Positions 1 through 10,606 of a DNA stretch of 64,000 nucleotides are shown here, piece by piece. Source of the stretch: JAJVID01 sp963743425 (GTDB lineage Bacteria; Acidobacteriota; Blastocatellia; RBC074); NCBI GenBank assembly GCA_963743425.1, contig CAVUPU010000005.1, forward strand, positions 1,054,001-1,118,000, in the 5' to 3' direction. The position numbers and the translations under genes were made by a program. The notes beneath the pieces were generated by a model, which was not told the DNA's origin, made no database searches, and saw only the letters and a program-made list of their open reading frames with translations. Each line of letters begins with the position of its first letter. Position 1 is the first letter of the stretch.

Positions 1-2
1 TT

Positions 3-137
3 CTCCTTGTTGAGCGAAACCTCATGGATGTTTGCGAGATTATCGAACTAAGCAAAAAGCTACTATACAGTCTGAAAGAGTGTCAATGTGTTGACGATCC
101 GACTTTATGTCTTTACAATCCCGCTTCCGTTCAATGA
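3..137 (+). CDS. C-terminal tail of an unidentified protein (cut by window start)
   Basis: The frame that starts at base 3 stays open to a TGA at 135-137 and encodes about 44 residues, including MDVCEIIELSKKLLYSLKEC and ending NPASVQ. An ATG at 24 exists but has no clear Shine-Dalgarno, so this is more likely the end of a longer gene. The stop abuts the terminator at 138-177, which supports a real gene end. I do not recognise the family; the tail is Cys- and Lys-containing and partly helical. Confidence 0.5.
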   Translation, partial: LLVERNLMDVCEIIELSKKLLYSLKECQCVDDPTLCLYNPASVQ

Positions 138-177
138 CCGCTCGAAGGCGTCAGGCCTGCCGAGCGGTTTTATTTTT
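138..177 (+). terminator. Rho-independent terminator
   Basis: The arms CCGCTCG (138-144) and CGAGCGG (161-167) pair perfectly and are followed by TTTTATTTTT. The hairpin starts on the base after the upstream stop codon. Confidence 0.8.
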
Positions 178-192
178 GGATCGATTAAGTTC

Positions 193-230
193 GCCGCCCG
201 GCGTTTTCACTCGCCGGGCGGCTTTATTTT
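193..230 (+). terminator. Second terminator-like hairpin, directly before a ribosome binding site
   Basis: An 11-bp perfect GC stem (193-203 with 212-222) has an 8-base loop and is followed by TTTATTTTT. The T-run merges into GGAGG (232-236), the Shine-Dalgarno of the gene at 246. It could be a second terminator or an attenuator for that gene. Confidence 0.7.
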
Positions 231-245
231 TGGAGGAAAGTAACA

Positions 246-539
246 ATGCCAGAGCGAATAGATAGCGATAATAAGGAAATCGAGAAGCGGTATGAACGCG
301 TTCTGACCCTGTTTTTCTCCGGCCGGCTGCCGCGCTTCAATCACGCGCGTCACGTCGCAGTCGCGAATATACTACGCCATTTGCCGCACGGGCGCGAGTT
401 GATGCATCTGGGATTGCAGATCATGGCGACGCGAGCCGGCGCGCCTGAAAAATACAGCCGCGAGATCACCAATCATTATTGGGATCGATTGAACGGCGAG
501 CTGCCCGATCTGGCGGAGTTTGCCGACGAGTTCGAGTGA
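246..539 (+). CDS. Small conserved hypothetical protein
   Basis: A 97-residue soluble protein with no signal peptide or membrane segment. GGAGG lies 9 bases before the ATG, so the start is well supported. The segment with FNHARHVAVANILRHLPHGR and later GAPEKYSREITNHYWDRL resembles a widespread small helical domain in which a histidine near the start of one helix and a Y-x-x-x-I-T motif recur. I recall that pattern but cannot name the family with certainty. The gene stands alone after two terminators and converges on the molybdenum hydroxylase operon. No function is proposed. Confidence 0.7.
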   Translation: MPERIDSDNKEIEKRYERVLTLFFSGRLPRFNHARHVAVANILRHLPHGRELMHLGLQIMATRAGAPEKYSREITNHYWDRLNGELPDLAEFADEFE

Positions 540-540
540 T

Positions 541-574
541 CCTGGGGGCGCACGCGGCTCGTGCGCCCCCCAGG
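541..574. terminator. Hairpin between convergent genes
   Basis: CCTGGGGGCGCACG (541-554) pairs with CGTGCGCCCCCCAGG (560-574) with one bulged C. It lies between the stop of the gene at 246 and the stop of the minus-strand gene at 589. No T-run follows on either side, so termination is inferred from position and stem strength. Confidence 0.5.
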
Positions 575-588
575 CGCTTCAGGCCGTC

Positions 589-3329
<2,741 letters not shown>

Positions 3330-3474
3330 TCATTTTCTCCAGGAGTGTTGGTTAAGCTCGATGATTCCTGACGTTAAAGCCGGTCAAATGATATGGCGGC
3401 TCTTCAAGAGGCGCAAGACGGCGCGGTGGATGGCGGAGGATTATCAGTCGAGCGGCGAGAATGCGGAAAATTTA

Positions 3475-3503
3475 TTGCCTTGACTGCGGGGCGGGCTTAT
3501 ACT
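3475..3503 (+). promoter_or_regulatory. Sigma-70-like promoter, repeated at 4739 and 11556
   Basis: TTGCCT, a 17-base spacer and TATACT. About 60 bases around it are similar to the promoter at 4739-4767, with the shared words GAGCGGCGAGAATGC and CCGTCTCA. It would drive the secreted protein at 3669. Confidence 0.55.
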
Positions 3504-3668
3504 CCCCTCCGTCTCATGCTACAGCGGTAATCAGTCAGTCACAGTTTTTTCTTCAGCAGTCAGGAGGGGCGCTTATGCAAACTCGACGGACATCGGTCCC
3601 TTGGTCAGAAAGGCGCAGAGAATTTCCTCGAACATTACGGCGAACAAGATGAAAGGAAGGCTTGGGCT

Positions 3669-4640
3669 ATGAAGAGAATATTGTTATCCATGACAATGGT
3701 GTTCTGTATCTCAGTGGCGCCAGCGCAAAATCCGGGGGCGAAGCCTGACCCTTCGCTTTCCGAGTATATCTACACGGCGCCGCAGGGCTGGACGACCATG
3801 CAGTTTGCAGATGGGATAGTGCTTCGCTCGAACAACGGCGAGAACTGCACGATCGGCCTATACTCGATGCGCCCGTCGAGCGGCGACTTATTCAAGGACG
3901 CCGGCGCCGCGTGGGGCCAGGTCTTCCAGGCTTTCGAAGCCCGGCCCACTATGACGTTTCCCGCGATGCCGGCGCTGATCCAGGGAATCTCAGCGCAGGG
4001 ATGGGCGTATGTCATGGTGAAGCAAGGTATCGGCTTGCGCGGTTCCGCTCGGGACCCTCTCAATGAGCAGCAGTTGTTTGGCTTCATCATGGCGGCGAAT
4101 TTGGGAAATCGGGTGGCGGTTGTCTCGGGCCTGTCCAAAGACCCGCTGGTGAGCGCCTGCTTCGGTCGCACACTCGGGGATGTGTGGCCAAGGTTTTTCT
4201 CCACACTGCAATTCAGGAGCTGGACTCCGCCGGCGGAAAACAGGTTCGCGCAAAATATCCGCGGGGTCTGGCAATCGATTTCGACCAGCATCGGAGGTGG
4301 AGCGGCGCACCGTTACGTGTTCACCCCCGCCGGCAGGTATGCCGAGTTGGGGGTTATGCAGCGGTATATGAGCCTTTCCCGAACCGAGACCGCGATCTGG
4401 ACCAGCAAGACTTTCGGTGATGGAGCTTACAGCATCAGCGGAAACCAGATTACCTTCAGGCCGGACCGCGGCAAACCCGAGACCGGATTCCTTCGCCTCG
4501 AGCAAATCAGCGAGGACGGCGGAAAAACCTGGAAGGAAAAGTTGTATATCCTGACCATCAGGACACCATTACAGAATTGCGGCCCATTTCCCTGCGCAAA
4601 TGCCGAAGGCGATGTCGCGTACGAGCGGCAGAAAGAGTGA
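3669..4640 (+). CDS. Secreted protein of unknown function, paralogue of the gene at 19228
   Basis: 323 residues with a Sec signal peptide (MKRILLSMTMVFCISVAPAQ). The mature N-terminus contains YTAPQGWTTMQFADGIVL, matching the YTPPRGW start of the larger protein at 19228. A C-terminal lipocalin-like half begins NIRGVWQS and has alternating strands (RYVFTPAGRYAELG, GAYSISGNQITFRPDRG) of a small beta-barrel, again matching the paralogue. AGGAAGG precedes the ATG. The two proteins may form an envelope-located family, but no enzyme motif is visible and no function is assigned. Confidence 0.75.
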   Translation: MKRILLSMTMVFCISVAPAQNPGAKPDPSLSEYIYTAPQGWTTMQFADGIVLRSNNGENCTIGLYSMRPSSGDLFKDAGAAWGQVFQAFEARPTMTFPAMPALIQGISAQGWAYVMVKQGIGLRGSARDPLNEQQLFGFIMAANLGNRVAVVSGLSKDPLVSACFGRTLGDVWPRFFSTLQFRSWTPPAENRFAQNIRGVWQSISTSIGGGAAHRYVFTPAGRYAELGVMQRYMSLSRTETAIWTSKTFGDGAYSISGNQITFRPDRGKPETGFLRLEQISEDGGKTWKEKLYILTIRTPLQNCGPFPCANAEGDVAYERQKE

Positions 4641-4738
4641 ATCGAAAAGTTCGTCTACAGCGGCCGCTTGACAATGATTTGCGACTCGCTTTCACACGTT
4701 CCGCTTATCCGCCGAGCGGCGAGAATGCCGATGATTGA

Positions 4739-4767
4739 TTGCTCTGACTATGGCGCGGGATTATACT
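4739..4767 (+). promoter_or_regulatory. Sigma-70-like promoter before mobile module copy 1
   Basis: TTGCTC, a 17-base spacer and TATACT, with the same flanking words as the promoter at 3475. It leads into the truncated module gene at 4788. Confidence 0.5.
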
Positions 4768-4787
4768 TTCCGCCGTCTCAGGCCCGA

Positions 4788-5051
4788 ATGGCTATCATTT
4801 CAGTCGAAGCCATTGTCGAAGAATCCAGATGGTCTCTACCTGAAAAGCCGGTCGTAGTTGGGTTGCGAGTTGATTTCCAGGAAACCGAATTGCAGCGTCG
4901 TGTCAAACAGGCAGGCGGCAAATGGAATCCTAGACGGCGAGTATGGGATATCCACTACGGGCAGGTCGTGAGCCTCGGATTGACTGATCGGATTGAACTG
5001 AGAAATGTTTCCGATAATGGAAAGCCAAATGTTTCCATTATCAGAAAGTAG
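4788..5051 (+). pseudogene. Copy 1 of a repeated small gene with KWNP-RRVW motif (5'-truncated)
   Basis: The frame encodes EAIVEESRW, then VGLRVDFQETELQRRVKQAG, GKWNPRRRVWDIHYGQVVSLG and LTDRIELRNVSDNG. It is homologous over about 75 residues to the fuller gene at 11659, but lacks that gene's first 40 or so residues (SKKLKPGQPGTKRLV onward), which are replaced by the promoter segment. The last codons are formed by the palindrome array at 5007-5088. Function is unknown; I recall similar proteins from cyanobacteria and Acidobacteriota. A third fragment lies at 22186. Confidence 0.55.
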
Positions 5052-5088
5052 TTTCCGATAATGGAAACATGTTTCCGATAGTGGAAAC
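5007..5088. repeat. Array of four GTTTCCGATAATGGAAAC palindromes (locus 1)
   Basis: Units at 5007, 5031, 5051 and 5071 are each about 18 bases; the second reads GTTTCCATTATCAGAAAG. Each unit is a near-palindrome. An almost identical array occurs at 11995-12077 and one broken unit at 22293/22450. The array is followed by GTTAGGCG (5111-5118), the end motif of an attC site. Confidence 0.8.
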
Positions 5089-5161
5089 ATTCGTCGTCCG
5101 TATAATTCATGTTAGGCGTAGACAAACGCCCGTTTCTATCTTTCCACGGAGGGAAAAGAAT

Positions 5162-5569
5162 ATGAGCAGCGCTCCAGGAAAGGAAGAGAAAGCTGCGGAT
5201 ATAAGACAACTCCTCTTTCACGTAAACAATGTGTTCCACACAAGAGTCAACCTTCTGCTCGTCGCAGAGTCAATCTTCTTTGCTGCCATTGCGGCACTGT
5301 GGAAAGACGGTGACAAGTCATTGAAGATGATCGTCTGCGGCCTGGGAGTTGTGATGACGTTGATGCTTTGGTTCAGCAATGCGACTCTCTACAAACGCTC
5401 AAACTATTTGTCGGGCGAGCTGAAAAAGGTTGACGCTTTGTACAAAGAGTACTTAGAAGTCGTATCGTTAAAGTATATAACTGTCACCGGGATGTTAACG
5501 CATGCTCTCTCCTTCATTTTGCTCCTCGCATGGGTATTGGTCATATTAGTTGTTATCGGAGTGATCTGA
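5162..5569 (+). CDS. Two-segment membrane protein of unknown function (cassette gene)
   Basis: 135 residues. ATG at 5162 follows GGAGGGAAAAGAAT. Two hydrophobic blocks are visible: residues about 30-70 (LLLVAESIFFAAIAALW, IVCGLGVVMTLMLWF) and the last 30 (LTHALSFILLLAWVLVILVV). A charged helix with LKKVDALYKEYLE lies between. It sits between an attC end motif (5111-5118) and a complete attC (5632-5725), with no promoter of its own, as expected for an integron cassette. Resembles small RipA/DUF-type inner-membrane proteins only in layout; no family is assigned. Confidence 0.7.
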   Translation: MSSAPGKEEKAADIRQLLFHVNNVFHTRVNLLLVAESIFFAAIAALWKDGDKSLKMIVCGLGVVMTLMLWFSNATLYKRSNYLSGELKKVDALYKEYLEVVSLKYITVTGMLTHALSFILLLAWVLVILVVIGVI

Positions 5570-5631
5570 TAAGCCTGAAGGCGAGGTGAGGTGATGATAG
5601 AACTGGCGAACAGTCTAAATTCTCTAAGCTA

Positions 5632-5725
5632 CGCCTAACAACCCGTTGCAGCGGAGGCCGCGAAGCGCAGTTCTTATCGTTCTCGGACTGCGCTTCGCGG
5701 CCCCGCTGAACGGGAGCGTTAGGCG
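5632..5725 (+). repeat. attC-like recombination site 1
   Basis: Starts CGCCTAAC and ends GTTAGGCG. The inner arms CGCGAAGCGCAG and CTGCGCTTCGCG, flanked by CAGCGG/CCGCTG and CCCGTT/AACGGG, fold into a long imperfect hairpin with an unpaired base on one side, the classic attC architecture. Confidence 0.85.
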
Positions 5726-5746
5726 ACGATAACTATGGAGACATAA

Positions 5747-6265
5747 ATGATATGTCCAAGATGTAAACTGATAAACCCTGACTCAGCTCTAAGATGCGAC
5801 TGTGGTTGGGACTTTAGCACGGGCACTGTAATGGCATCGTATCTTGATTCAGAGGCAATGTTTCATGGTGACTTGGCCACTCTCGGTGAACGATTCATCG
5901 GACAGGTTCTTGACTCCTTTGTTGCGATTCTCGCCATAATTTGTGGGGCTATCCCGGTTGCTTTATCAGAGACATTTGGCCCAATCACAATGGTTGGAGG
6001 GATTGTCTTCGCCCTCTTTTATATACTCTTTGCTGATGGGCTTTCTGGTGGCCAGAGTTATGGTAAGCGTGCAATGAAAACAGCCGTGGTCGATGCATCA
6101 ACTGGTCAGCCTTGCACATTCATGAAATCGTTTATTCGTAATATTCTTTTATCCTTGCTTGGAATAATTGACTGGATATTCATCTTTGGTGAAAAGAGAC
6201 AGCGGTTAGGAGATATGGCTGCGAATACGATAGTAATAAAAAAAAGAGGATCATCGGTTTCCTAA
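5747..6265 (+). CDS. RDD-family membrane protein with N-terminal zinc ribbon (cassette gene)
   Basis: 172 residues. MICPRCKLINPDSALRCDCG gives CxxC...CxC, a treble-clef zinc ribbon. The RDD domain follows with R at LGERFIGQVLDSFVAI, D in FADGLSGGQSYGKRAM, and the C-terminal KRQRLGDMAANTIVI typical of the family, plus three hydrophobic segments. RDD proteins are membrane proteins of poorly known, possibly transport-related, function. The gene starts 22 bases after attC 1 and ends 5 bases before attC 2, so it is a textbook cassette. Confidence 0.85.
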   Translation: MICPRCKLINPDSALRCDCGWDFSTGTVMASYLDSEAMFHGDLATLGERFIGQVLDSFVAILAIICGAIPVALSETFGPITMVGGIVFALFYILFADGLSGGQSYGKRAMKTAVVDASTGQPCTFMKSFIRNILLSLLGIIDWIFIFGEKRQRLGDMAANTIVIKKRGSSVS

Positions 6266-6269
6266 AACT

Positions 6270-6357
6270 GGCCTAAGCTGTGTTCCACCAAAGCCGCTGC
6301 CGCTTTTTTGAAGACCTAAGCGGAGAGCGGCAGCCGGGTGAACTCTATCGTTAGGCG
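6270..6357 (+). repeat. attC-like recombination site 2
   Basis: Begins GGCCTAAG and ends GTTAGGCG. The arms CCGCTGCCGCTT and AAGCGG...CGGCAG pair. The first motif has a G for the usual C, so it is slightly degenerate. Confidence 0.75.
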
Positions 6358-6431
6358 ACGATGTTCGATCGAGAAAGAAGAAGAAGAAGCGAGTAACCAA
6401 TAAGCAAGAGAGACGGAATGAGCACTCACGC

Positions 6432-6536
6432 ATGACTGAGGAGCCTGGTTACTTTGAAAAGATAACGCTCTGCGAACCGGAGAGACACTGTGTTACCGAA
6501 CATCGCCTAACCACTGTTCCACCCGATCCGCGCTAG
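6432..6536 (+). CDS. Possible 34-residue cassette peptide
   Basis: ATG at 6432 opens a frame starting MTEEPGYFEKITLC that runs into the next attC and stops at TAG 6534-6536. The cassette between attC 2 and attC 3 is only about 250 bp and contains no other gene. Coding is unproven. Confidence 0.25.
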   Translation: MTEEPGYFEKITLCEPERHCVTEHRLTTVPPDPR

Positions 6537-6614
6537 AGGGCTTGTTCATAAGTTGGTCTTTTGCCACCATCAAGCATTACCGTCGCGCGGACGGGTGAAC
6601 TCTTCCGTTAGAAC
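6504..6614 (+). repeat. attC-like recombination site 3
   Basis: CGCCTAAC (6504-6511) to GTTAGAAC (6607-6614). Arms CCCGATCCGCGC and GCGCGGACGGG pair with the usual mismatch. The loop is longer than in the other sites. Confidence 0.8.
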
Positions 6615-6688
6615 GCTGTGGTTCCTGATCGAGGAGTCCTCCGCGTTGTCTCTGAGCATTGCTAAGGCTCGTCGTACACAAGAAGACC

Positions 6689-7186
6689 ATGCAGTCAATC
6701 GATCTGATACGCGACAACTTGAAGAAGGGCGAGGCCCGCGTCTTGACTCGCATCGAACAAATGCGAGAACACTGCGTAGTTTTCCCGACCCCTATCGGGG
6801 GCTGCCACACGCTGTGGGTGCTCGGTCACCTGGCCTACATCGAGGCGTTGGTCATCCGCACATTCATGCTCGGAGAAGCGAACCCCCTGGCTGAGTGGGA
6901 GGAAGTCTTCGACGGCGCGGACGTGAACGGGGAAATAAGTCAGTACCCACCGTTTGACCAGGTACTCGCCAAGTGTCGTGAGATGCGCGCATCGACGATT
7001 GCGCTCTTGGACTCACTTGGCGAACAGGACCTCGATAGGGTGAGTGCGAAAGCGCCCGAGGGCTTCGAAGATACGTTCGGCTCCTACCGCTTTTGCCTGC
7101 AGTATGTGGCCGACCACTGGTACATGCATCGCGGACACTTGGCCGACGCCCGTCGAGCCGCCGGACTGGAGCGAATGTGGATGTAA
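6689..7186 (+). CDS. DinB-family four-helix protein (cassette gene)
   Basis: 165 residues from ATG 6689, after AGAAGA. The DinB/YfiT metal-binding fold is indicated by the histidines in GGCHTLWVLGHLAYIE and in the C-terminal VADHWYMHRGHLADARR, spaced as in the family's His triad. Members bind a divalent metal and include thiol transferases and many unknowns, so the reaction is not predictable. It is flanked by attC 3 and attC 4 and has no terminator or promoter. Confidence 0.85.
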   Translation: MQSIDLIRDNLKKGEARVLTRIEQMREHCVVFPTPIGGCHTLWVLGHLAYIEALVIRTFMLGEANPLAEWEEVFDGADVNGEISQYPPFDQVLAKCREMRASTIALLDSLGEQDLDRVSAKAPEGFEDTFGSYRFCLQYVADHWYMHRGHLADARRAAGLERMWM

Positions 7187-7260
7187 GGACATGGAGCGGT
7201 AGGTACGACCCTTGAGGACATGGTATGCGAGCATGGCGAGTCGGCTTCGTCCCGATCAGC

Positions 7261-7340
7261 GTTCTAACGTTGGCGCTCACCCGCGTCGGCTGCGACGCGC
7301 GAGCGACGCGGGCGGCGTCGGGCGCAACGCCATGTTAGAC
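7261..7340 (+). repeat. attC-like recombination site 4
   Basis: GTTCTAAC at 7261 and GTTAGAC ending at 7340. Inner arms GTTGGCGCTCACCCGCGTC... and ...GGGCGCAACGCC pair; CGTCGGCTGCGACGCG forms the tip. Confidence 0.8.
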
Positions 7341-7409
7341 CGCTCGCTCGTACAGACCAGAGAATAAGGATCAACGTTCGGAAACGCTTCTCAAGCTAGG
7401 TTATGCTTA

Positions 7410-7829
7410 ATGGGAGTAAAGAGGAATCGAATTTCATACCTCATAGCCGCGATCGCCGTGGCAATCCTTGGCCTCTCTTCACGAAGATACTCGCGGCTGC
7501 TCCCGGATTTCCTCGCCAGCTATGCAGGTGATACTCTATGGGCGCTGATGGTCTTCCTGGGGATAGGGATGTTGTTTGCGAGATGGACAACACTGCGTGT
7601 CACCGTAACCGCATCGCTTTTTGCCTTCACAATAGAACTGAGCCAGCTATACCATGCTAGTTGGCTAGACCAAATCCGACACACGAGGGTAGGAGGACTT
7701 ATTCTAGGCTATGTTTTTTTGTGGAGTGACCTCATATGCTATGGAGTTGGGATCGCGGTAGGATTGATTCTAGAGATGGTACTGAAGGAACAAATGATGC
7801 GGCGAAAAGAGGCTGGACTGGTTAGCTAA
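7410..7829 (+). CDS. DUF2809-family membrane protein (cassette gene)
   Basis: 139 residues with four hydrophobic segments. The family signatures GLSSRRYSRLLPDF, YAGDTLWALMVFLGIG, ELSQLYHASWLDQIRHT and GGLILGYVFLWSDLICYG are all present. Function of the family is unknown. No strong Shine-Dalgarno precedes the ATG. It lies between attC 4 and attC 5. Confidence 0.88.
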   Translation: MGVKRNRISYLIAAIAVAILGLSSRRYSRLLPDFLASYAGDTLWALMVFLGIGMLFARWTTLRVTVTASLFAFTIELSQLYHASWLDQIRHTRVGGLILGYVFLWSDLICYGVGIAVGLILEMVLKEQMMRRKEAGLVS

Positions 7830-7866
7830 TGAACTAAGAAGTATGAGACGTGACCTGGCCCTCGCG

Positions 7867-7957
7867 GTCTAACAAAGGCATGCGCTGGAGCGCGCGAAGG
7901 CAGCCTCCTATGAATGGCCAGCATCGCTCGCGCGCCCGGTGATGCCAGTCGTTCGGC
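7867..7957 (+). repeat. attC-like recombination site 5
   Basis: GTCTAAC (7867-7873) to GTTCGGC (7951-7957). Arms GGCATGCGCTGGAGCGCGCGA and TCGCGCGCCCGGTGATGCC pair with short bulges. Confidence 0.8.
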
Positions 7958-8047
7958 GCCTGCGACACGCCGCTCATGGCTATGTGCCAGTCAGCGCGCC
8001 GCCGGGAGAAGCAACTGATACCGAGTTCGTTATTTGGAGGTAGAACT

Positions 8048-9213
8048 ATGCCTTTTCGCATTTTGCGTGTCGCGCTGGTGTTGATGTGCAGCGGGCTGCC
8101 CGTCATTGCCATCGATCCGTCTTGGAAAGGAAAAGAGGTTATCCTCACGCGGGCTGGCGTCAAGCTGGAAGTGTCGGCGGGAGAGAAGATCGCGCCTAGG
8201 ACGTCAGGCGTCGCCAAGGACGTGACGTTCCAGGTCCTCAAGGACGAGAATGGCCGGCTTCTCATCGAGTCGCGCCGCCAGCGCGGCTGGATTGCCAAGG
8301 GCGACGCGGTCCTACTCGACCAGGCCGTTACTCATTTCACTGAACATCTGGCGCATCATCCGGAGGACAGTCATGCCTTCACGGCCCGCGGCGTGGCGCT
8401 CATGTCCAAGAACGTCATGCCTTCACGGCCCGCGGCGTGGCGCTCATGTCGAAGAACGAACCCGACAAGGGCCTAGCTAATTTCAATAAGGCCATCGAGC
8501 TCGACCCCAAGGCGACGCTGGCATACTATCATCGCGCTAATCTCGCCTACGAAAAGAGGGAGTACGATAAGGCCCTTGAAGATTACAACACGGTGATTGG
8601 GAACGATCCAGAGTTCGACTGGGCCTACCACGTCCGCGGCTGGATTTACTACCGCCGGAAGGACTACGACAAGGCCCTGGCCGACTATGAGAAGGCGATC
8701 CATCTCGTACCTACCGAGACCGTCTTCTACCGCGACCGCGGCAACATCGCCCTGATGCGGAAACAGTACGACAAAGCCATGGCAGACTTTAGCAAGTCCA
8801 TTGAGCTGGATCCCAAGTACCCGTCTCCCTGGCTCGTGCGCAGCAGGACTTGGGCGGCACAGAAGGAATACGGCAAGGCCCTGGCCGATTACAAAAAAGC
8901 CGTCGATCTCGCGCCGAAAGACGCCACCGCCTCCTTCTACTACGCGGGTCTCGCATTGTTTCTCGCCGGTTGTCCGGAAGCCAAATTCCGCAATGGCAAG
9001 AAAGCGCTCGAAGCCGCCGAGAAAGCATACCAGTGGGCGAAAGGCCCCGGCGAAATGGCCGCCCTCGCTGCTGCGCACGCCGAACTCGGGCAGTTCGACA
9101 AGGCCATCGAATGGCAGACCAAAGCGAGCGACAGCGCACCGGTCGAATTGAAGGATGCCTATCGCGACCGGCTGAAACTGTACCAGGATCAGAAGCCGTA
9201 TCGCTTCGAGTAA
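8048..9213 (+). pseudogene. Secreted TPR-repeat protein, reading frame broken by a 44-bp tandem duplication (cassette gene)
   Basis: ATG 8048 begins a signal peptide (MPFRILRVALVLMCSGLPVIA) and an SH3-like segment, then HFTEHLAHHPEDSHAFTARG, the start of the TPR array. At 8370-8457 a 44-bp segment is present twice, shifting the frame. The array then continues in the new frame (GVALMSKNEPDKGLANFNKA) through about six TPRs to the stop at 9213. Removing one copy restores a single protein of roughly 370 residues. TPRs mediate protein contacts. Either a recent inactivating slip or an assembly artefact. Confidence 0.8.
8370..8457 (+). repeat. 44-bp tandem duplication inside the TPR gene
   Basis: Units 8370-8413 and 8414-8457 both start GTCATGCCTTCACGGCCCGC and differ by a single base near the end. 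The length is not a multiple of three. Confidence 0.95.
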
Positions 9214-9239
9214 AATTGCCCGCTGAGCTTCAAGTAGCC

Positions 9240-9332
9240 GCCGAACAAAGGCGTCAACCGGAGCCGCGAAAGCAGGCTTCATTAGCTTCGCATCAACGCC
9301 ACATCGCGGCCCGGTTACGCCAAGCGTTCGGG
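9240..9332 (+). repeat. attC-like recombination site 6
   Basis: GCCGAAC (9240-9246) to GTTCGGG (9326-9332). Arms GGCGTCAACCGGAGCCGCGA and TCGCGGCCCGGTTACGCC pair; these CGAAC/GTTCG ends vary from the GTTAGGC consensus but are complementary to each other. Confidence 0.8.
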
Positions 9333-9355
9333 TGCGCATCGCATACGCAATATCT

Positions 9356-10096
9356 ATGATTATTCACCTCGGATACATTCATGAACTCGTGCGGTATCCT
9401 GTCAAATCTATGGCTGGTATTGCAACGGACTCTGCCTTTCTTGGCTGGCACGGTTTGCAGGGAGATCGGCGCTTTGCGTTTCGTCGCCTCAACGACAATA
9501 CTGGCTTTCCTTGGCTTACTGCAAGCCGGCTTCCTGAACTTCTTTTGTACGAGCCGCTGGGTCTTGATGAGAATGCGGAAGAGCCTACGCCTACCCATGT
9601 CCGTACACCGGAGGGGATGAACCTTGCGCTCGGAAGCGCGGAGTTGCAAAACAGTGTTGCGGAGAAGTTCGGAAGCGAGGTCGAATTGATGAAACTCAAG
9701 CATGGAATTTTTGATGAGGCGAGCGTATCGGTGATCAATTTAGCGACTATTTCCGCAATTGGCCGGGAGGCGGGACAGAACTTGGATACCAGGCGATTCC
9801 GGGCCAATATTGTAATTGCGGCAGATGCGACAGAACCATTTCTTGAGGATAGTTGGATCGGCGGCAGGTTAGTGTTCGGCAGCAACGAAGTGGGGCCAAT
9901 GCTTAGTATGACGATGCGCGATGCGCGATGTATGATGATTAACCTAGACCCGGACACGGCCAAACAAGACCCACGCGTCATGAAGGCGGTCGTGCGTCTG
10001 AATAAAAATAATGCGGGAGCTTATGGAACGGTAGCGCGCACGGGCCAAATCAGCGTGGGGCAGTCAGTAAGTTTGATTATCGAAACACAAGTCTGA
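9356..10096 (+). CDS. MOSC-domain protein (cassette gene)
   Basis: 246 residues. N-terminal beta-barrel domain (IHELVRYPVKSMAGI, FLGWHGLQGDRRFAF) then the MOSC domain with DTRRFRANIVI and AYGTVARTGQISVGQSV. MOSC proteins carry sulfur or bind molybdenum cofactor; the conserved cysteine of the sulfur-carrying type is probably the one in DARCMMIN. The ATG at 9356 is preferred over a GTG at 9332, which overlaps the attC end. A cassette-borne MOSC near a molybdenum hydroxylase operon is a coincidence worth noting but no link is shown. Confidence 0.85.
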   Translation: MIIHLGYIHELVRYPVKSMAGIATDSAFLGWHGLQGDRRFAFRRLNDNTGFPWLTASRLPELLLYEPLGLDENAEEPTPTHVRTPEGMNLALGSAELQNSVAEKFGSEVELMKLKHGIFDEASVSVINLATISAIGREAGQNLDTRRFRANIVIAADATEPFLEDSWIGGRLVFGSNEVGPMLSMTMRDARCMMINLDPDTAKQDPRVMKAVVRLNKNNAGAYGTVARTGQISVGQSVSLIIETQV

Positions 10097-10169
10097 AATC
10101 GCGCCGCCGCGTCAACTCAACCGTCAGCCGGACATACGGCTATACTCAACCAGGGCAGCATGAGACCAA

Positions 10170-10358
10170 TTGCTGAAGAATCAAAGGCGACGGCGCAAAA
10201 AGCGCGCCGCGGCTCATGCCCAAACCGTCAGTCGCCAAGACAAGTTTCGGCGGGATGTCCTAGCTCGCCGAACCAACATAGACTGGGAGCAGCTCCACAG
10301 AACCCAGGAGGAATCGTATGAATCCTTTCCTCTCAACATCTATCGAAAGAAGTATTAG
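10170..10358 (+). CDS. Possible small basic protein in a cassette
   Basis: A TTG-started frame encodes an Arg/Lys-rich N-terminus and then DKFRRDVLARRTNIDWEQLH and YESFPLNIYRKKY. The second half reads like a real protein, and it precedes attC 7, but there is no good ribosome binding site and the start is arbitrary. Confidence 0.35.
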   Translation: MLKNQRRRRKKRAAAHAQTVSRQDKFRRDVLARRTNIDWEQLHRTQEESYESFPLNIYRKKY

Positions 10359-10524
10359 CAGGCATTGTATCTTCATGCCAGCTTCATCGCTTTGAAAAGT
10401 TGCCTGAATCAAAACCAGGCTTATTGTTACGTCCAACGGAAGAATGGGCGTCCTCAATGATCATAAATTGAAAGCGAAGCGAACATAGAAAATAGAATGC
10501 ATAAAATGACATTTATCAAAACCT

Positions 10525-10593
10525 GCCTAACATCTATTGCAGCCGACGGCGCGAGGCGATCAACGCGCCGCGGCTGAGGCTGACACGTTCGGC
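10525..10593 (+). repeat. attC-like recombination site 7
   Basis: GCCTAAC (10525-10531) to GTTCGGC (10587-10593); arms CAGCCGACGGCGCG and CGCGCCGCGGCTG. The shortest complete site here, 69 bp. Confidence 0.8.
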
Positions 10594-10606
10594 TCATGGC
10601 GTATCT

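Noticed and set aside
5007..5088. Possible CRISPR array (regular GTTTCC repeats)
   Set aside because: Units are palindromes only 2-7 bases apart with no spacers, no cas genes, and the array is part of a coding module.
8473..9339. 288-codon minus-strand open frame
   Set aside because: Antisense to the TPR array; composition mirrors the repeat.
10097..10160. Additional attC after the MOSC gene
   Set aside because: GTCAAC and TCAACC words occur but no complementary arms of attC form; the next site is at 10525.
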